Shown here: positions 35,131-42,947 of the stretch, piece by piece
Layout: each line of letters starts with the position of its first letter
How positions within the stretch are numbered: position 1 is the stretch's first letter
Origin: Candidatus Tayloriibacteriota bacterium
GTDB lineage: Bacteria > Patescibacteria > Paceibacteria > UBA9973 > UBA6065
Assembly: GCA_016215405.1 (NCBI GenBank)
Contig: JACRJQ010000008.1
Coordinates: forward strand, 1-64,000
Length of the DNA stretch: 64,000 nt
Direction: 5' to 3'
The notes under the pieces: model-generated
Database searches by the model: none
Told to the model about the DNA's origin: nothing
Seen by the model: only the letters and a program-made list of their open reading frames with translations
Made by a program: the position numbers and the translations under genes

Positions 35131-36528
35131 ATGGAAAATCCCAAGAAGGTCCACTTCATAGGCATCTGCGGCGTCGCTATGAGCGCCGTGGCGACTGCTC
35201 TGTGGCAGAAAGGATTTAAAGTGACAGGATCTGACGCGGGCTTCTATCCGCCCGTCTCGACGCACCTCTCGAACGCGGGCATCCCCTACTATTCGGGCTG
35301 GCATCCGGAGAAGATGGTCGAGGGCGGCGCGCCGGACCTCGTCGTCGTGGGCAACGCCGTATCGAGCCAGAATCCCGAATTCGTCTACGTAAAAGAGAGA
35401 GGCATCCCTTTTAAATCCTATCCAGAAGCCGTGGGCGAACATCTCATAAAGCCCCATTCGGTGGTCGCTTCTGGCACGTACGGCAAGACGACTTCATCCG
35501 CGCTCCTCTCGCACATATGGAAGCATGCGAGCCTGAAGCCGTCGTACATGTACGGCGGACTCACTCAGGACGGCGCTCCGTCAGCCGCGGCGGATTCGGG
35601 CGAATGGTCTATCGTCGAAGGAGACGAATATTCCACTTCGAAATGGGACAAGGGAGCGAAATTCTTCCACTACAGGCCTACGCACCTCCTCCTCACGGCG
35701 GTAAAGTGGGACCATGCCGACCTCTACCCTACGGAAGAATCGTACTTCGACGCTTTCAAGAAGCTCGTCTCCCTCGTGCCCAAAGACGGCGTTATCGTCG
35801 GATGCATAGACGTCGAGAGCGTCCCCAAGCTCCTCGCGAAGAGGGATTTCATAAGCTACGGAGCTCACAAGGACGCGTCGTACAGGTACGAGAACATCGT
35901 CCAGACTCCTTCCGGACTCACTTTCGATATCGTCTACCACGGCAAGAAGTACAATATCGAATCCCCTCTCCTCGGCGCATACAACGCAGAGAACATCACG
36001 GGCTGCTTCGCTATGGCGTACGCGTGCGGCATCTCCCCCGGAGACATCTCGGATGCGATAAAGACGTTTCCCGGGATGAAGAGGCGGCTCGAAAAGCGCT
36101 ACGAGAACGCCGTGACAGTGATAGACGATATCGCCCATTCGCCGGAGAAGGCGCGATCGGTCCTCAACAACCTCCGCCACATCTACTCAGGTCTCGTCAT
36201 CGCCGTCTACGAGCCGAACATCGGCAACCGCACGACCCAATCGAAGCCGGCGTACAAGGATGCGTTCAAGGACGCTGACACGGTCGTCATCCCCCGCCTC
36301 ACGAAGCTCAAGGTAGACCCCGACAATCCTGAGGCGTATTTCGACGGAGACGAGCTCGCCGCGACCATAGAAGAGAGCCACAAGGAGGTGCACTATCTCG
36401 ACAGCGACGAAGAGCTCGTCGAATTCCTGGTAAAAGCCCGCGGCAAAGGCGACGTTATAGCGTTTTTAGGCTCCCACGGCTTTCGCGGGATGATAGAAGA
36501 GACGGTAAAGAGGCTGGCACAAAACTAG
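35131..36528 (+). CDS. Mur ligase, Mpl/MurC type
   Basis: A 465-residue Mur ligase: dinucleotide motif HFIGICGVAMSAVATAL at the N-terminus, ATP P-loop VASGTYGKTTSSALLSHI (about residues 111-128; usual GTHGKT has Tyr for His), EGDEYSTSKWDKGAKFFHYR, and WDHADLYPTEESYFDAF. The DEY-DK-KF-HYRP pattern is closer to Mpl (UDP-MurNAc:tripeptide ligase, murein recycling) than to classic MurC; which reaction it runs here is uncertain. A -10-like TACTAT lies about 11 nt before the ATG. A terminator follows. Confidence 0.85.
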   Translation: MENPKKVHFIGICGVAMSAVATALWQKGFKVTGSDAGFYPPVSTHLSNAGIPYYSGWHPEKMVEGGAPDLVVVGNAVSSQNPEFVYVKERGIPFKSYPEAVGEHLIKPHSVVASGTYGKTTSSALLSHIWKHASLKPSYMYGGLTQDGAPSAAADSGEWSIVEGDEYSTSKWDKGAKFFHYRPTHLLLTAVKWDHADLYPTEESYFDAFKKLVSLVPKDGVIVGCIDVESVPKLLAKRDFISYGAHKDASYRYENIVQTPSGLTFDIVYHGKKYNIESPLLGAYNAENITGCFAMAYACGISPGDISDAIKTFPGMKRRLEKRYENAVTVIDDIAHSPEKARSVLNNLRHIYSGLVIAVYEPNIGNRTTQSKPAYKDAFKDADTVVIPRLTKLKVDPDNPEAYFDGDELAATIEESHKEVHYLDSDEELVEFLVKARGKGDVIAFLGSHGFRGMIEETVKRLAQN

Positions 36529-36533
36529 AAAAA

Positions 36534-36555
36534 CCACGTCAGAGGCGTGGCTTTT
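36534..36555 (+). terminator. Rho-independent terminator after the Mur ligase
   Basis: CCACG/CGTGG stem with a 7-nt loop followed by CTTTTC; the preceding A-run allows it to act in the other direction too. Confidence 0.75.
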
Positions 36556-36557
36556 CT

Positions 36558-36673
36558 TACCTCCCCTCTCCAACCTCCTGTCGAATCCGCGTTCTTCTTT
36601 GCGAGGATCGTGCCGAGTCTTCGAGGACGCTTGCGCTCCGCAGCAAAGAAAACGCGGATCGGCTAAAGAAGGA
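36558..36673 (+). repeat. Dispersed hairpin-ended intergenic repeat, copy 2
   Basis: Left arm ATCCGCGTTCTTCTTTGC (36585-36602) pairs with GCAAAGAAAACGCGGAT (36643-36659) apart from one bulged base. Compared with copy 1, the changes in the arms are compensatory (GTCCGCATT/AATGCGGAC there, ATCCGCGTT/AACGCGGAT here). It is followed at 36678-36700 by a separate hairpin TTCCGGGTCAAGCCCGGAA. It lies between convergent genes. Confidence 0.75.
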
Positions 36674-36722
36674 GCTTGGATTCCGGGTCAAGCCCGGAAA
36701 GACAGAGGAGGGTGGGGACCCT

Positions 36723-36887
36723 CTATTTTCCCTCGTCCACGATCTCTAGAGCGACCTTATCTCCATCGAGAGAGACGACCTCGAGCACGATCCCGCACAG
36801 AGGGCATTCTATGACGTACCCCTTAGTGATCTTCGGATGCTTCGAGACGTCGATATCGTTCTTGCATTCTGGGCAGACGCATTTCAT
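36723..36887 (-). CDS. LysW-like small zinc-ribbon protein
   Basis: A 54-residue protein: MKCVCPECKNDIDV, then GYVIECPLCGIVLEVVSLDG, ending ALEIVDEGK. The two CxxC pairs and the LEVVSL strand match LysW/AmCP-type carrier proteins, which carry amino-acid intermediates on a C-terminal Glu in EDWGE; that tail is replaced here by IVDEGK. So it may be only a structural zinc ribbon. The frame is open upstream to 37157 but the fold starts at 36887. It is divergent from the EamA-like gene. Confidence 0.65.
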   Translation of the reverse strand: MKCVCPECKNDIDVSKHPKITKGYVIECPLCGIVLEVVSLDGDKVALEIVDEGK

Positions 36888-36951
36888 ATTCGTTGGTCGT
36901 TTAGGTCTAAAGCGCTTTATATAATACCCGAAAGGGGCTAGTATACAAGGC

Positions 36952-37785
36952 ATGTTCGGCATAGCACTCACGGCGCTCGGGTCGTTTCTCGACGAGACGG
37001 CCGCTTCCATCGGAAAGTGGGCAGTCACCCACAAGAAAGAGCCCCTTATGGTCATGGGGTTCCTCAACGTATTCTGGGTAAGCGCCATCTTCGGCGCGGT
37101 CGCTCTGTTCAAGGGAGAGTTCGCGTTCGCGCCCGCCGCCCTTCCCCTCTTCCTCACAAGGTCGGTCTTCGAGATCGCTCAATTCCACATAGGCCTCCTC
37201 GCCACGGTCAAAAGCGACAGAAGCGCCTTAGGATTCCTCATGATCCTCACGCTCCCCCTCCTCCTCGCCGTTGATACCGTCCTCGGCTACGAGATGACGA
37301 CCTTGCAGCTTCTCGGCGTCGCGACGATCGTCCTCTCCCTGGCCCTCCTTCTCGTAAATCACGGCATATCGAAAAAAGGGCTCGGCTACGCCCTCTTCAT
37401 CGCGATCAATCCCGTGATCACCATCTCGATGTTCAAGTACTCGATCACCCATTACAATACGGTCGAAGTCGAACAGAGCCTCATGTTCGGCGTGCTCGCC
37501 GTCTACGGCGCCGCCATGTCGTACGTCATGCACAGGGAGAATCCCTTCAAATACCTCAAGAACCCGCTCTGCCTCGCTCACTCGCTCTTGCGCGGCGTAA
37601 GCGGGACCATGCACAGCTTCGCGTACGTATTCGCGCCTGCGTCCGTCATCACCACGGCGAAGCGCGCCGCATCGCTCTTCGCGGCCGTAGTGTCCGGGAA
37701 CGTCTACTTCCACGAGAAGCATCTCGTCTTGAAGCTCGCGTCGTTCTCGCTTATCGTCTTGGGCCTTATACTCATCGTAGTATAG
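36952..37785 (+). CDS. EamA/DMT-like transporter
   Basis: A 277-residue membrane protein with about 9-10 hydrophobic helices in two halves, resembling drug/metabolite transporters (EamA). FLDETAASIGKWAVTHK at the start and TTAKRAASLFAAVVSGNVYF near the end resemble the ends of the two repeats. The substrate is unknown. It is followed after 9 nt by the PLP-enzyme gene, suggesting a shared transcript and perhaps a shared amino-acid-like metabolite (inference). Confidence 0.7.
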   Translation: MFGIALTALGSFLDETAASIGKWAVTHKKEPLMVMGFLNVFWVSAIFGAVALFKGEFAFAPAALPLFLTRSVFEIAQFHIGLLATVKSDRSALGFLMILTLPLLLAVDTVLGYEMTTLQLLGVATIVLSLALLLVNHGISKKGLGYALFIAINPVITISMFKYSITHYNTVEVEQSLMFGVLAVYGAAMSYVMHRENPFKYLKNPLCLAHSLLRGVSGTMHSFAYVFAPASVITTAKRAASLFAAVVSGNVYFHEKHLVLKLASFSLIVLGLILIVV

Positions 37786-37794
37786 TTACATCAT

Positions 37795-38676
37795 ATGCTT
37801 ACCCCTCAGATAGAAGCGCCAGAGATAGCAGAGGAGCTCGGCATCCCGAAGCTCTATATAAAGCGCGAAGACCTGCATCCGTACGGGTCGCATAAGGGCC
37901 GCTCTATCCCTATGATGATAGACCTCAAGGCCGCCCGAGGGGCCAAAGAATTCGCCATATCTTCTTCCGGGAACGCGGCGATAGCGGCCGCTCGGCATAT
38001 CGAGAAGAGGAACCTCGCGGGAGACGACCTGAGGCTCACCATCTTCGTAGGCGAGAGGATAGGCGAGGCGAAAAGAAAAGCGCTCGAGAACGTATCGATC
38101 GACGAGAGGATCAAGGTCGTGGACTCTCCCCGCCCCCTTCAGGCCCTCTTCAACCTGCTCAAAAGCGAGAACGGAAAGCCCGAGAGCCTGCGCCAGTCGA
38201 CCGACCCTGAGGCTCTGCCAGGCTATAAATCGCTCGCCTTCGAGATCGCAGGCACCCCCGACCTGTCCGCGGTCTTCATCGGCACGTCTTCGGGGACATC
38301 CGCCCAGGCGCTCGCTGAATATCTCATAGAGCACGAAAAGAACGCCCAGATACACGTCGTCCAGACGCGCGGGAACTCCCCTATCGCTCGGGCGTTCGAT
38401 GCCGAAGAATACGAAGGCGAACCCTCTCTCGCCGATGCCATCGTAGACAAGGTCGCTCACAGGAAGGACGCCCTCGAAGAGGCGGTGCGGAGGACCGGAG
38501 GCTCGGGATGGGTCGCTTCTAATGCCGACATAGAGAAGGCCGTAAGGCTTTTGAGCGAGAAGGCGAATGTCCGAGCCACGCCGAACGGAGCCTTGGGCCT
38601 CGCCGGCGTCATACGCGCGATCTCCAAAGGCTGGAAGCCAGAAGGCGCGGTCGTAGCGATCGTGACGGGAAGGTAA
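37795..38676 (+). CDS. PLP-dependent fold-type II enzyme (threonine synthase/diaminopropionate-lyase-like)
   Basis: A 293-residue tryptophan-synthase-beta-like enzyme. Schiff-base Lys in YGSHKGRS (about residue 30), SSSGNAAIAAARHIE (about residue 60, PLP ring-binding Asn), phosphate-cup-like GTSSGTSAQALAEY (about 163) and C-terminal LGLAGVIRAISKG. It is shorter than most threonine synthases (about 350+ aa). Reaction cannot be fixed from sequence. A bidirectional terminator follows. Confidence 0.75.
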   Translation: MLTPQIEAPEIAEELGIPKLYIKREDLHPYGSHKGRSIPMMIDLKAARGAKEFAISSSGNAAIAAARHIEKRNLAGDDLRLTIFVGERIGEAKRKALENVSIDERIKVVDSPRPLQALFNLLKSENGKPESLRQSTDPEALPGYKSLAFEIAGTPDLSAVFIGTSSGTSAQALAEYLIEHEKNAQIHVVQTRGNSPIARAFDAEEYEGEPSLADAIVDKVAHRKDALEEAVRRTGGSGWVASNADIEKAVRLLSEKANVRATPNGALGLAGVIRAISKGWKPEGAVVAIVTGR

Positions 38677-38681
38677 TCAAA

Positions 38682-38703
38682 AGCCCGCTTCTATAAGCGG
38701 GCT
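38682..38703. terminator. Bidirectional terminator
   Basis: AGCCCGCTT-CTAT-AAGCGGGCT between the convergent genes ending at 38676 and 38709. Confidence 0.75.
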
Positions 38704-38708
38704 CGCTG

Positions 38709-39062
38709 TCAGGGGGCCTTCCGGGCCCTCCATCGTTCGAGAGAGAAGACCGATTCCGTGCGCATGGCGTCGTCGTCTTGGTCGTCTTCCATGACGATTA
38801 TGCAGACCGTGTCCGGGCCGTGCTTGCGGACGAAGCCGAGCTTGCCTGCATGGGAGCTTTTTATGTTGACGGGCGTTTTCTTGCCGTCTTTCGAAAAGAC
38901 GAAGAAGTCTATGTCCTCGCCGCGGGCGCCCTTCGTCTTCGCGCGCTCGATCCGATCGAGCCAATCCGGCGCCTTCGCCGAGTCTCGGAAGAGGGCGAGG
39001 AACCGCTCCTCGCTCCTGCGTCCCCTCTCTCGCTTTGAATGAGCGTCTCCATCGGTGTTCAT
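38709..39062 (-). CDS. Putative small restriction-like (PD-(D/E)XK) nuclease
   Basis: A 117-residue basic protein (ATG at 39062, MNTDGDAHSKRERG). EERFLALF with an acidic residue, then GEDIDFFVFSKDGKKTPVNI followed by KSS fits the core E...D...xIK of the PD-(D/E)XK fold. The tail is acidic, then Arg-rich. No family is named with certainty. Notably an AGGAGG lies 11 nt before the ATG, the only clear SD-like hexamer at a start in the window; an in-frame ATG also lies at 39095. Confidence 0.4.
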   Translation of the reverse strand: MNTDGDAHSKRERGRRSEERFLALFRDSAKAPDWLDRIERAKTKGARGEDIDFFVFSKDGKKTPVNIKSSHAGKLGFVRKHGPDTVCIIVMEDDQDDDAMRTESVFSLERWRARKAP

Positions 39063-39102
39063 CGGTGATGTTTCCTCCTTCCCTATTATAGACAATAAAA
39101 AA

Positions 39103-39127
39103 GGGGCCAGTGAGATGTCCTGGCCCC
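39103..39127 (-). terminator. Terminator of the 39173 gene
   Basis: GGGGCCA/TGGCCCC stem with an 11-nt loop, followed on the minus strand by seven T residues. Confidence 0.85.
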
Positions 39128-39172
39128 GTTCCCTTTCAAGCGCCCTTCTCTGTGAGAGCCGCGCTATCGGGG

Positions 39173-40531
39173 TTATTGTGTCGCCTTCTGCGCCGCCTCG
39201 GACGCTCCGTCGAGGACGGCGCCGAGATCAAGCGACCCCACCACCGCCTCCCAACCGTCCCGCGTCGCGGTCTTCTGCACTGAGGACGCGCCGTCAGGGG
39301 AGCTCTCGTAGCGCTCGATCCACTCCGCCTGCCCGTTCCCCGAGAACGCGCTCTTCGCGATGTCGATGATGGCCGACATCGGAAGAAGGGAGCGGTTATA
39401 CGGATGGGCGAACGATCCCGAGAGGAGCAGACGCTCGAAGGCAAGATGCCATTCGGGGCTGCACTCCTTGGTGCCGTTCCCCATGGCTTCCACGATCGAG
39501 GCCTTCCTGCCCGTCCGCGCCTTGTGCTCCGCCATGCGAACCATGGTAGCGAAGTCTTCGAGCGACGGGCCGCCGTTCGGGTTCGAGACGACTTGGTATT
39601 GCCCGGACGAGCTACGGATCGCGACGATTGCCCAAGGGCCCTCGATCGACGATTTCGCGGCTTTTCCGGCATACTCGTTGTCGCTTTCGATGAAGAACGC
39701 GCGAGCCTTTGCCGAATCGACATCGATCTCGACCGCGACGGGCTTCTCCTTCATTTCGGCTAACGCCTTCATGTGGAGGACCTCGTCGAGATAGAGAGCG
39801 CGGAACGCCTCTTTGAGCCAGCGCTCGCGCACGGGAGACCGCATCTTCGACGCGATCGCCGCAAGCTCGGTCACCCGCTCGCCTTTGTGGGCGACGCTCC
39901 CCCGGATATAGCGGGAGACCTTCTGGGTCGAGTTGTGCGCCTTGTTGTAGCCACGATGGAGGGAGTAATCCTTCCAAGCGGCTTCGAGGTCGAACCTCTC
40001 GTCCGTCCTCCCGAACACGATGGCGTCGTAAGCGGCAGAGGCCCAGAGGTATGTCGCCTCCTGGTCTCCGCCCCCTTTGACGCGATGCATGATCTTGATG
40101 AGGTTGGCGAGCTGGGTATGTCCCACCTTCGGCTGCGTATCGCACCAGAGGGTCTCCTCGAGGAGCTCCTTCATACCCGGCTTTCCGAGGACGCGCAGGC
40201 GCTGCGCCACGAGAAGCGCCGCGCAGGTGCCCTGAAGGCGCCCTTGCGGCGTATGCTCGTCGAAGACGTAGCCCTGCGGATTCTTGACCGTCCCGCCCAG
40301 ACCGATGTAGATCCGATTGGGGTAGGTCGTTTCGAGCTTTTCGGCGAGGAAGACGAGCTTGGCGTTTTTTACGCCAGGGAACGCCTCCGCGCCGAACCGG
40401 TCGAACTGCCAAGTGCCGAGCATCTCGTCGTTATCCGCGCGGTTATGCGCATAGACGGCGACGATGGGCTCGACCCGTGACAGGTTGGTGTGGTTGCGGC
40501 CGTTATGGCCGCGATTTTCGATGTGCTTCAT
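39173..40531 (-). CDS. MYG1/DHH-like metal-dependent hydrolase candidate
   Basis: About 452 residues. Near the N-terminus, VAVYAHNRADNDEMLGTWQF resembles the metal-binding His/Asp pattern of MYG1 (UPF0160)/DHH-type phosphoesterases, and YIGLGGTVKNPQGYVFDEHT followed by RLQGTCAALLVAQRL resembles their second DxxH-type site. The rest is unrecognised. It could be a nuclease or phosphodiesterase, but this is weak. I start at MKHIENRG (40531); a TTG at 40579 is an alternative. It has a consensus promoter and a leader of about 80 nt. Confidence 0.45.
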   Translation of the reverse strand: MKHIENRGHNGRNHTNLSRVEPIVAVYAHNRADNDEMLGTWQFDRFGAEAFPGVKNAKLVFLAEKLETTYPNRIYIGLGGTVKNPQGYVFDEHTPQGRLQGTCAALLVAQRLRVLGKPGMKELLEETLWCDTQPKVGHTQLANLIKIMHRVKGGGDQEATYLWASAAYDAIVFGRTDERFDLEAAWKDYSLHRGYNKAHNSTQKVSRYIRGSVAHKGERVTELAAIASKMRSPVRERWLKEAFRALYLDEVLHMKALAEMKEKPVAVEIDVDSAKARAFFIESDNEYAGKAAKSSIEGPWAIVAIRSSSGQYQVVSNPNGGPSLEDFATMVRMAEHKARTGRKASIVEAMGNGTKECSPEWHLAFERLLLSGSFAHPYNRSLLPMSAIIDIAKSAFSGNGQAEWIERYESSPDGASSVQKTATRDGWEAVVGSLDLGAVLDGASEAAQKATQ

Positions 40532-40614
40532 TTTCTGGATGGGTCTTGCGACCCGACTGGGTTTCTGTGTTTGGGGCAATTGCCCTCTCGAGGGCGTACA
40601 TGAAATGCCGACCT

Positions 40615-40655
40615 CTACCTACTATTATACCACAATAAATATATAAAAGTCAATA
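40615..40655 (-). promoter_or_regulatory. Consensus sigma70-type promoter of the 39173 gene
   Basis: On the minus strand TTGACT, an 18-nt AT-rich spacer, then TATAAT AGTAGG. The leader carries a GCCCTC-GAGGGC palindrome (about 40580-40595). Unlike the leaderless genes, the start codon is about 80 nt away. Confidence 0.7.
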
Positions 40656-40657
40656 TA

Positions 40658-40685
40658 GCAAAACCGCCCTGTAGGGCGGTTTTGC
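40658..40685. terminator. Terminator of pyk
   Basis: GCAAAACCGCCC-TGTA-GGGCGGTTTTGC, a perfect 12-bp stem 20 nt downstream of the pyk stop. Confidence 0.85.
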
Positions 40686-40704
40686 GTCTCTTCCCTCCCG
40701 AGAG

Positions 40705-42123
40705 CTAGAGGGTCTCTACGAGGAGCATGTTGGTCTCCGTCGCCTTGCCGAAAGGCAGGGCGGACGCCATGACCACTTTGTCTCCCTTCTTCGCGAGCTT
40801 CGACTTGAGGAAGTACTCCCGGACCATCTTGGCGACCTCGTTGAAGTCGGTCGTGCGGTGGACGAGGACAGGCTGCGTGCCCCACGAGAGGATGGACTGC
40901 CTGAAAGTCACCTCGTTAGGGGTGAACACATAGATAGGCTGGGTCGGCTTGTGGCGCGATATGGATCGAGCGGATCGGCCCGATTCGGTGAACGAGACGA
41001 GATATTTCGCCCCCACTCGATCGGCGTTCTTGACGGCCGAGAGGGTCACGGATTCGCCCGAAGTGAGGATGGTGCCGGGCACGACGTCGAGGAGCTGCTT
41101 CTTGACGAGGCTGCCTTCGACCTGGAGCGCGACCTTCGACATGACCTCGACGGCCTGGACCGGGAAGTCGCCGAGCGTCGTCTCTTCCGAGAGCATGACA
41201 GCGTCGGTGCCGTCGACGATCGCGTTCGCGACGTCGGATACCTCCGCGCGCGTAGGAACGGGCGCCTTTATCATCGATTCGAGCATCTGGGTCGCCGTGA
41301 TGACAGGCTTGCCCGCCTCGTTACACTTCCTGATGAGCATCTTCTGGGCCGCAGGGACCTTCTCTGCGGGTATCTCGATCGCGAGGTCTCCTCGAGCGAC
41401 CATGATGCCGTCGGCAAGGGCGATTATCTGGTCGATACAGGAGAGGGCCTGAGGGGTCTCGATCTTGGCGATGATCCTCGCCTTGGACTTCCTCGCTTGG
41501 AGGATGGCGCGGAGCTCCTCGATGTCAGAAGGCCTGCGGACGAACGAGAGGGCGATGAAGTCCACCTTGTTCTTTATGCCGAATTCGAGGTCGGAGCGAT
41601 CCTTCTCCGTGAGGGAGGATATCGAGAGGTCCGAGTCCGGCAGGTTCACTCCCCTCTTGCCCTTTATCTCGCCGCCGACGAGGATCTTGCAGACGACGTC
41701 GTTGCCCTTCACGTCGAGGACTTCGAGCTTCTTCCTGCCGTCGTGGAGGAATACGATATGGCCCTTCTTCACCTCTTTCGCGAAATTAGGATAGTTCACC
41801 GAGACGCGCGTCTCGTCGCCCTCGACCTTCTCGGTCGTGAGCGTGAACTTCTTGCCTTCGACGAGCATGACCGATTCGGTCTTGAAGGTGCCGATGCGGA
41901 TCTTCGGGCCGCCGAGGTCCTGGAGGGTGGCCGCCGGGATGCCGGTCTTCTCCACGGCCTTCTTGAGGTTCTTCACGCGGTTGCCGTGCTCGGTGAAATC
42001 GCCGTGAGAGAAGTTGAGGCGCATCACGTTCATCCCGGCCTTAAGGAGCTCGGTGAGCCTCTCTTCGGACTCGGTCGCTGGGCCTATGGTACAGACGATC
42101 TTCGTTTTCTTGGCGGTTATCAT
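40705..42123 (-). CDS. pyk: Pyruvate kinase
   Basis: Final glycolytic step, phosphoenolpyruvate + ADP to pyruvate + ATP, cytoplasmic. 472 residues. KIVCTIGPATESEERLTELL at the N-terminus, MNVMRLNFSHGDF, LQDLGGPKIRIGTF, IIAKIETPQALSCID (catalytic Lys/Glu region, about residue 218), MVARGDLAIEIP and the TQMLESMIKAPVPTRAEVSD box are all present. -10 TATAAA is about 14 nt before the ATG. No SD. Confidence 0.97.
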   Translation of the reverse strand: MITAKKTKIVCTIGPATESEERLTELLKAGMNVMRLNFSHGDFTEHGNRVKNLKKAVEKTGIPAATLQDLGGPKIRIGTFKTESVMLVEGKKFTLTTEKVEGDETRVSVNYPNFAKEVKKGHIVFLHDGRKKLEVLDVKGNDVVCKILVGGEIKGKRGVNLPDSDLSISSLTEKDRSDLEFGIKNKVDFIALSFVRRPSDIEELRAILQARKSKARIIAKIETPQALSCIDQIIALADGIMVARGDLAIEIPAEKVPAAQKMLIRKCNEAGKPVITATQMLESMIKAPVPTRAEVSDVANAIVDGTDAVMLSEETTLGDFPVQAVEVMSKVALQVEGSLVKKQLLDVVPGTILTSGESVTLSAVKNADRVGAKYLVSFTESGRSARSISRHKPTQPIYVFTPNEVTFRQSILSWGTQPVLVHRTTDFNEVAKMVREYFLKSKLAKKGDKVVMASALPFGKATETNMLLVETL

Positions 42124-42270
42124 TTCTTGCGTGGTTTATATCCTAAAAATAAGACGAGTCCTTATGATACAGAAAAACGGCGTTTTTTCAAACGATTCAA
42201 CGATAAAGCCCGACCAAGCGCTCGATCCCTGCGACCTGCGGGACAAAGAACGGTCGGGCGCGATACGATC

Positions 42271-42897
42271 CTAGACTGCCGGATGAGGGTCGGGAGCCTT
42301 TACAGGGAGCGCTTTGAGGCTCTGGTATACGTAGACCGTCGCGAGAAGGCATACGGGAGACGTGATGAGAAGGCCGACCCCTAGAGCGAGGGCCCCGAGA
42401 AGATTGAGGAGGAAGAGGACGACCGAGAATCCGAGAAGGTCCCAGAATCGCCCTTTCGTAAGCGACCAGCTCCTCTTTATGGACTCGAGGGGCTTCATAT
42501 CCTCCTCGACCAAAGCGAAGGCGAAGACGCCGAGCCTCACCACGAGATAGACGCCGGGAAGTATGAGCGCCGCGAAACCGGCGATATAAGATACCGTAAA
42601 GAGGAGGGTCGCGAGGACGTAGCGGCCGAACATCCCCCAGCTCGCCGCGAAGATATCCTTCGCCTCCGGCTTCCCTCCCGCATGGATCTTGAGGCCGACC
42701 CGAACGAACGTGAGCATCGCGAAGAGGTTGACCGCCATCCCCAGAAGCTGCGCGGCCAGGCTCTTGTCTCCCGTGAATCCGATTATGCCCGCGGCGACGA
42801 AGAACCCGAGGGTGAGAAGGACGAGGAATTTCACGTTCTCTCGGAATTTCGTCCAACCGTAAGAAAGGGCCTCCTTTATAGTGAATGTAGATTGCAT
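42271..42897 (-). CDS. Multi-span membrane protein
   Basis: A 208-residue protein with about five to six hydrophobic helices and a short amphipathic N-terminus (TIKEALSYGWTKFRENVKF) typical of DUF975/glycerophosphodiester-phosphodiesterase-membrane-domain-like proteins; VYLVVRLGVFAFALVEED is in the middle. No activity can be assigned. Downstream on its strand a GGTCGGGC stem with a long loop (42208-42257) and a T-rich stretch may terminate it. Confidence 0.6.
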   Translation of the reverse strand: MQSTFTIKEALSYGWTKFRENVKFLVLLTLGFFVAAGIIGFTGDKSLAAQLLGMAVNLFAMLTFVRVGLKIHAGGKPEAKDIFAASWGMFGRYVLATLLFTVSYIAGFAALILPGVYLVVRLGVFAFALVEEDMKPLESIKRSWSLTKGRFWDLLGFSVVLFLLNLLGALALGVGLLITSPVCLLATVYVYQSLKALPVKAPDPHPAV

Positions 42898-42947
42898 GGT
42901 GTGCGCTATTGATTAGGTGGGTCTATTTTACCAAATAAAAGCCGCCT

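Noticed and set aside
40858..42384. 508-codon plus-strand frame opposite pyk
   Set aside because: Charged low-complexity translation (long runs of Arg, Asp, Glu, Leu) typical of antisense frames; pyk is certain.
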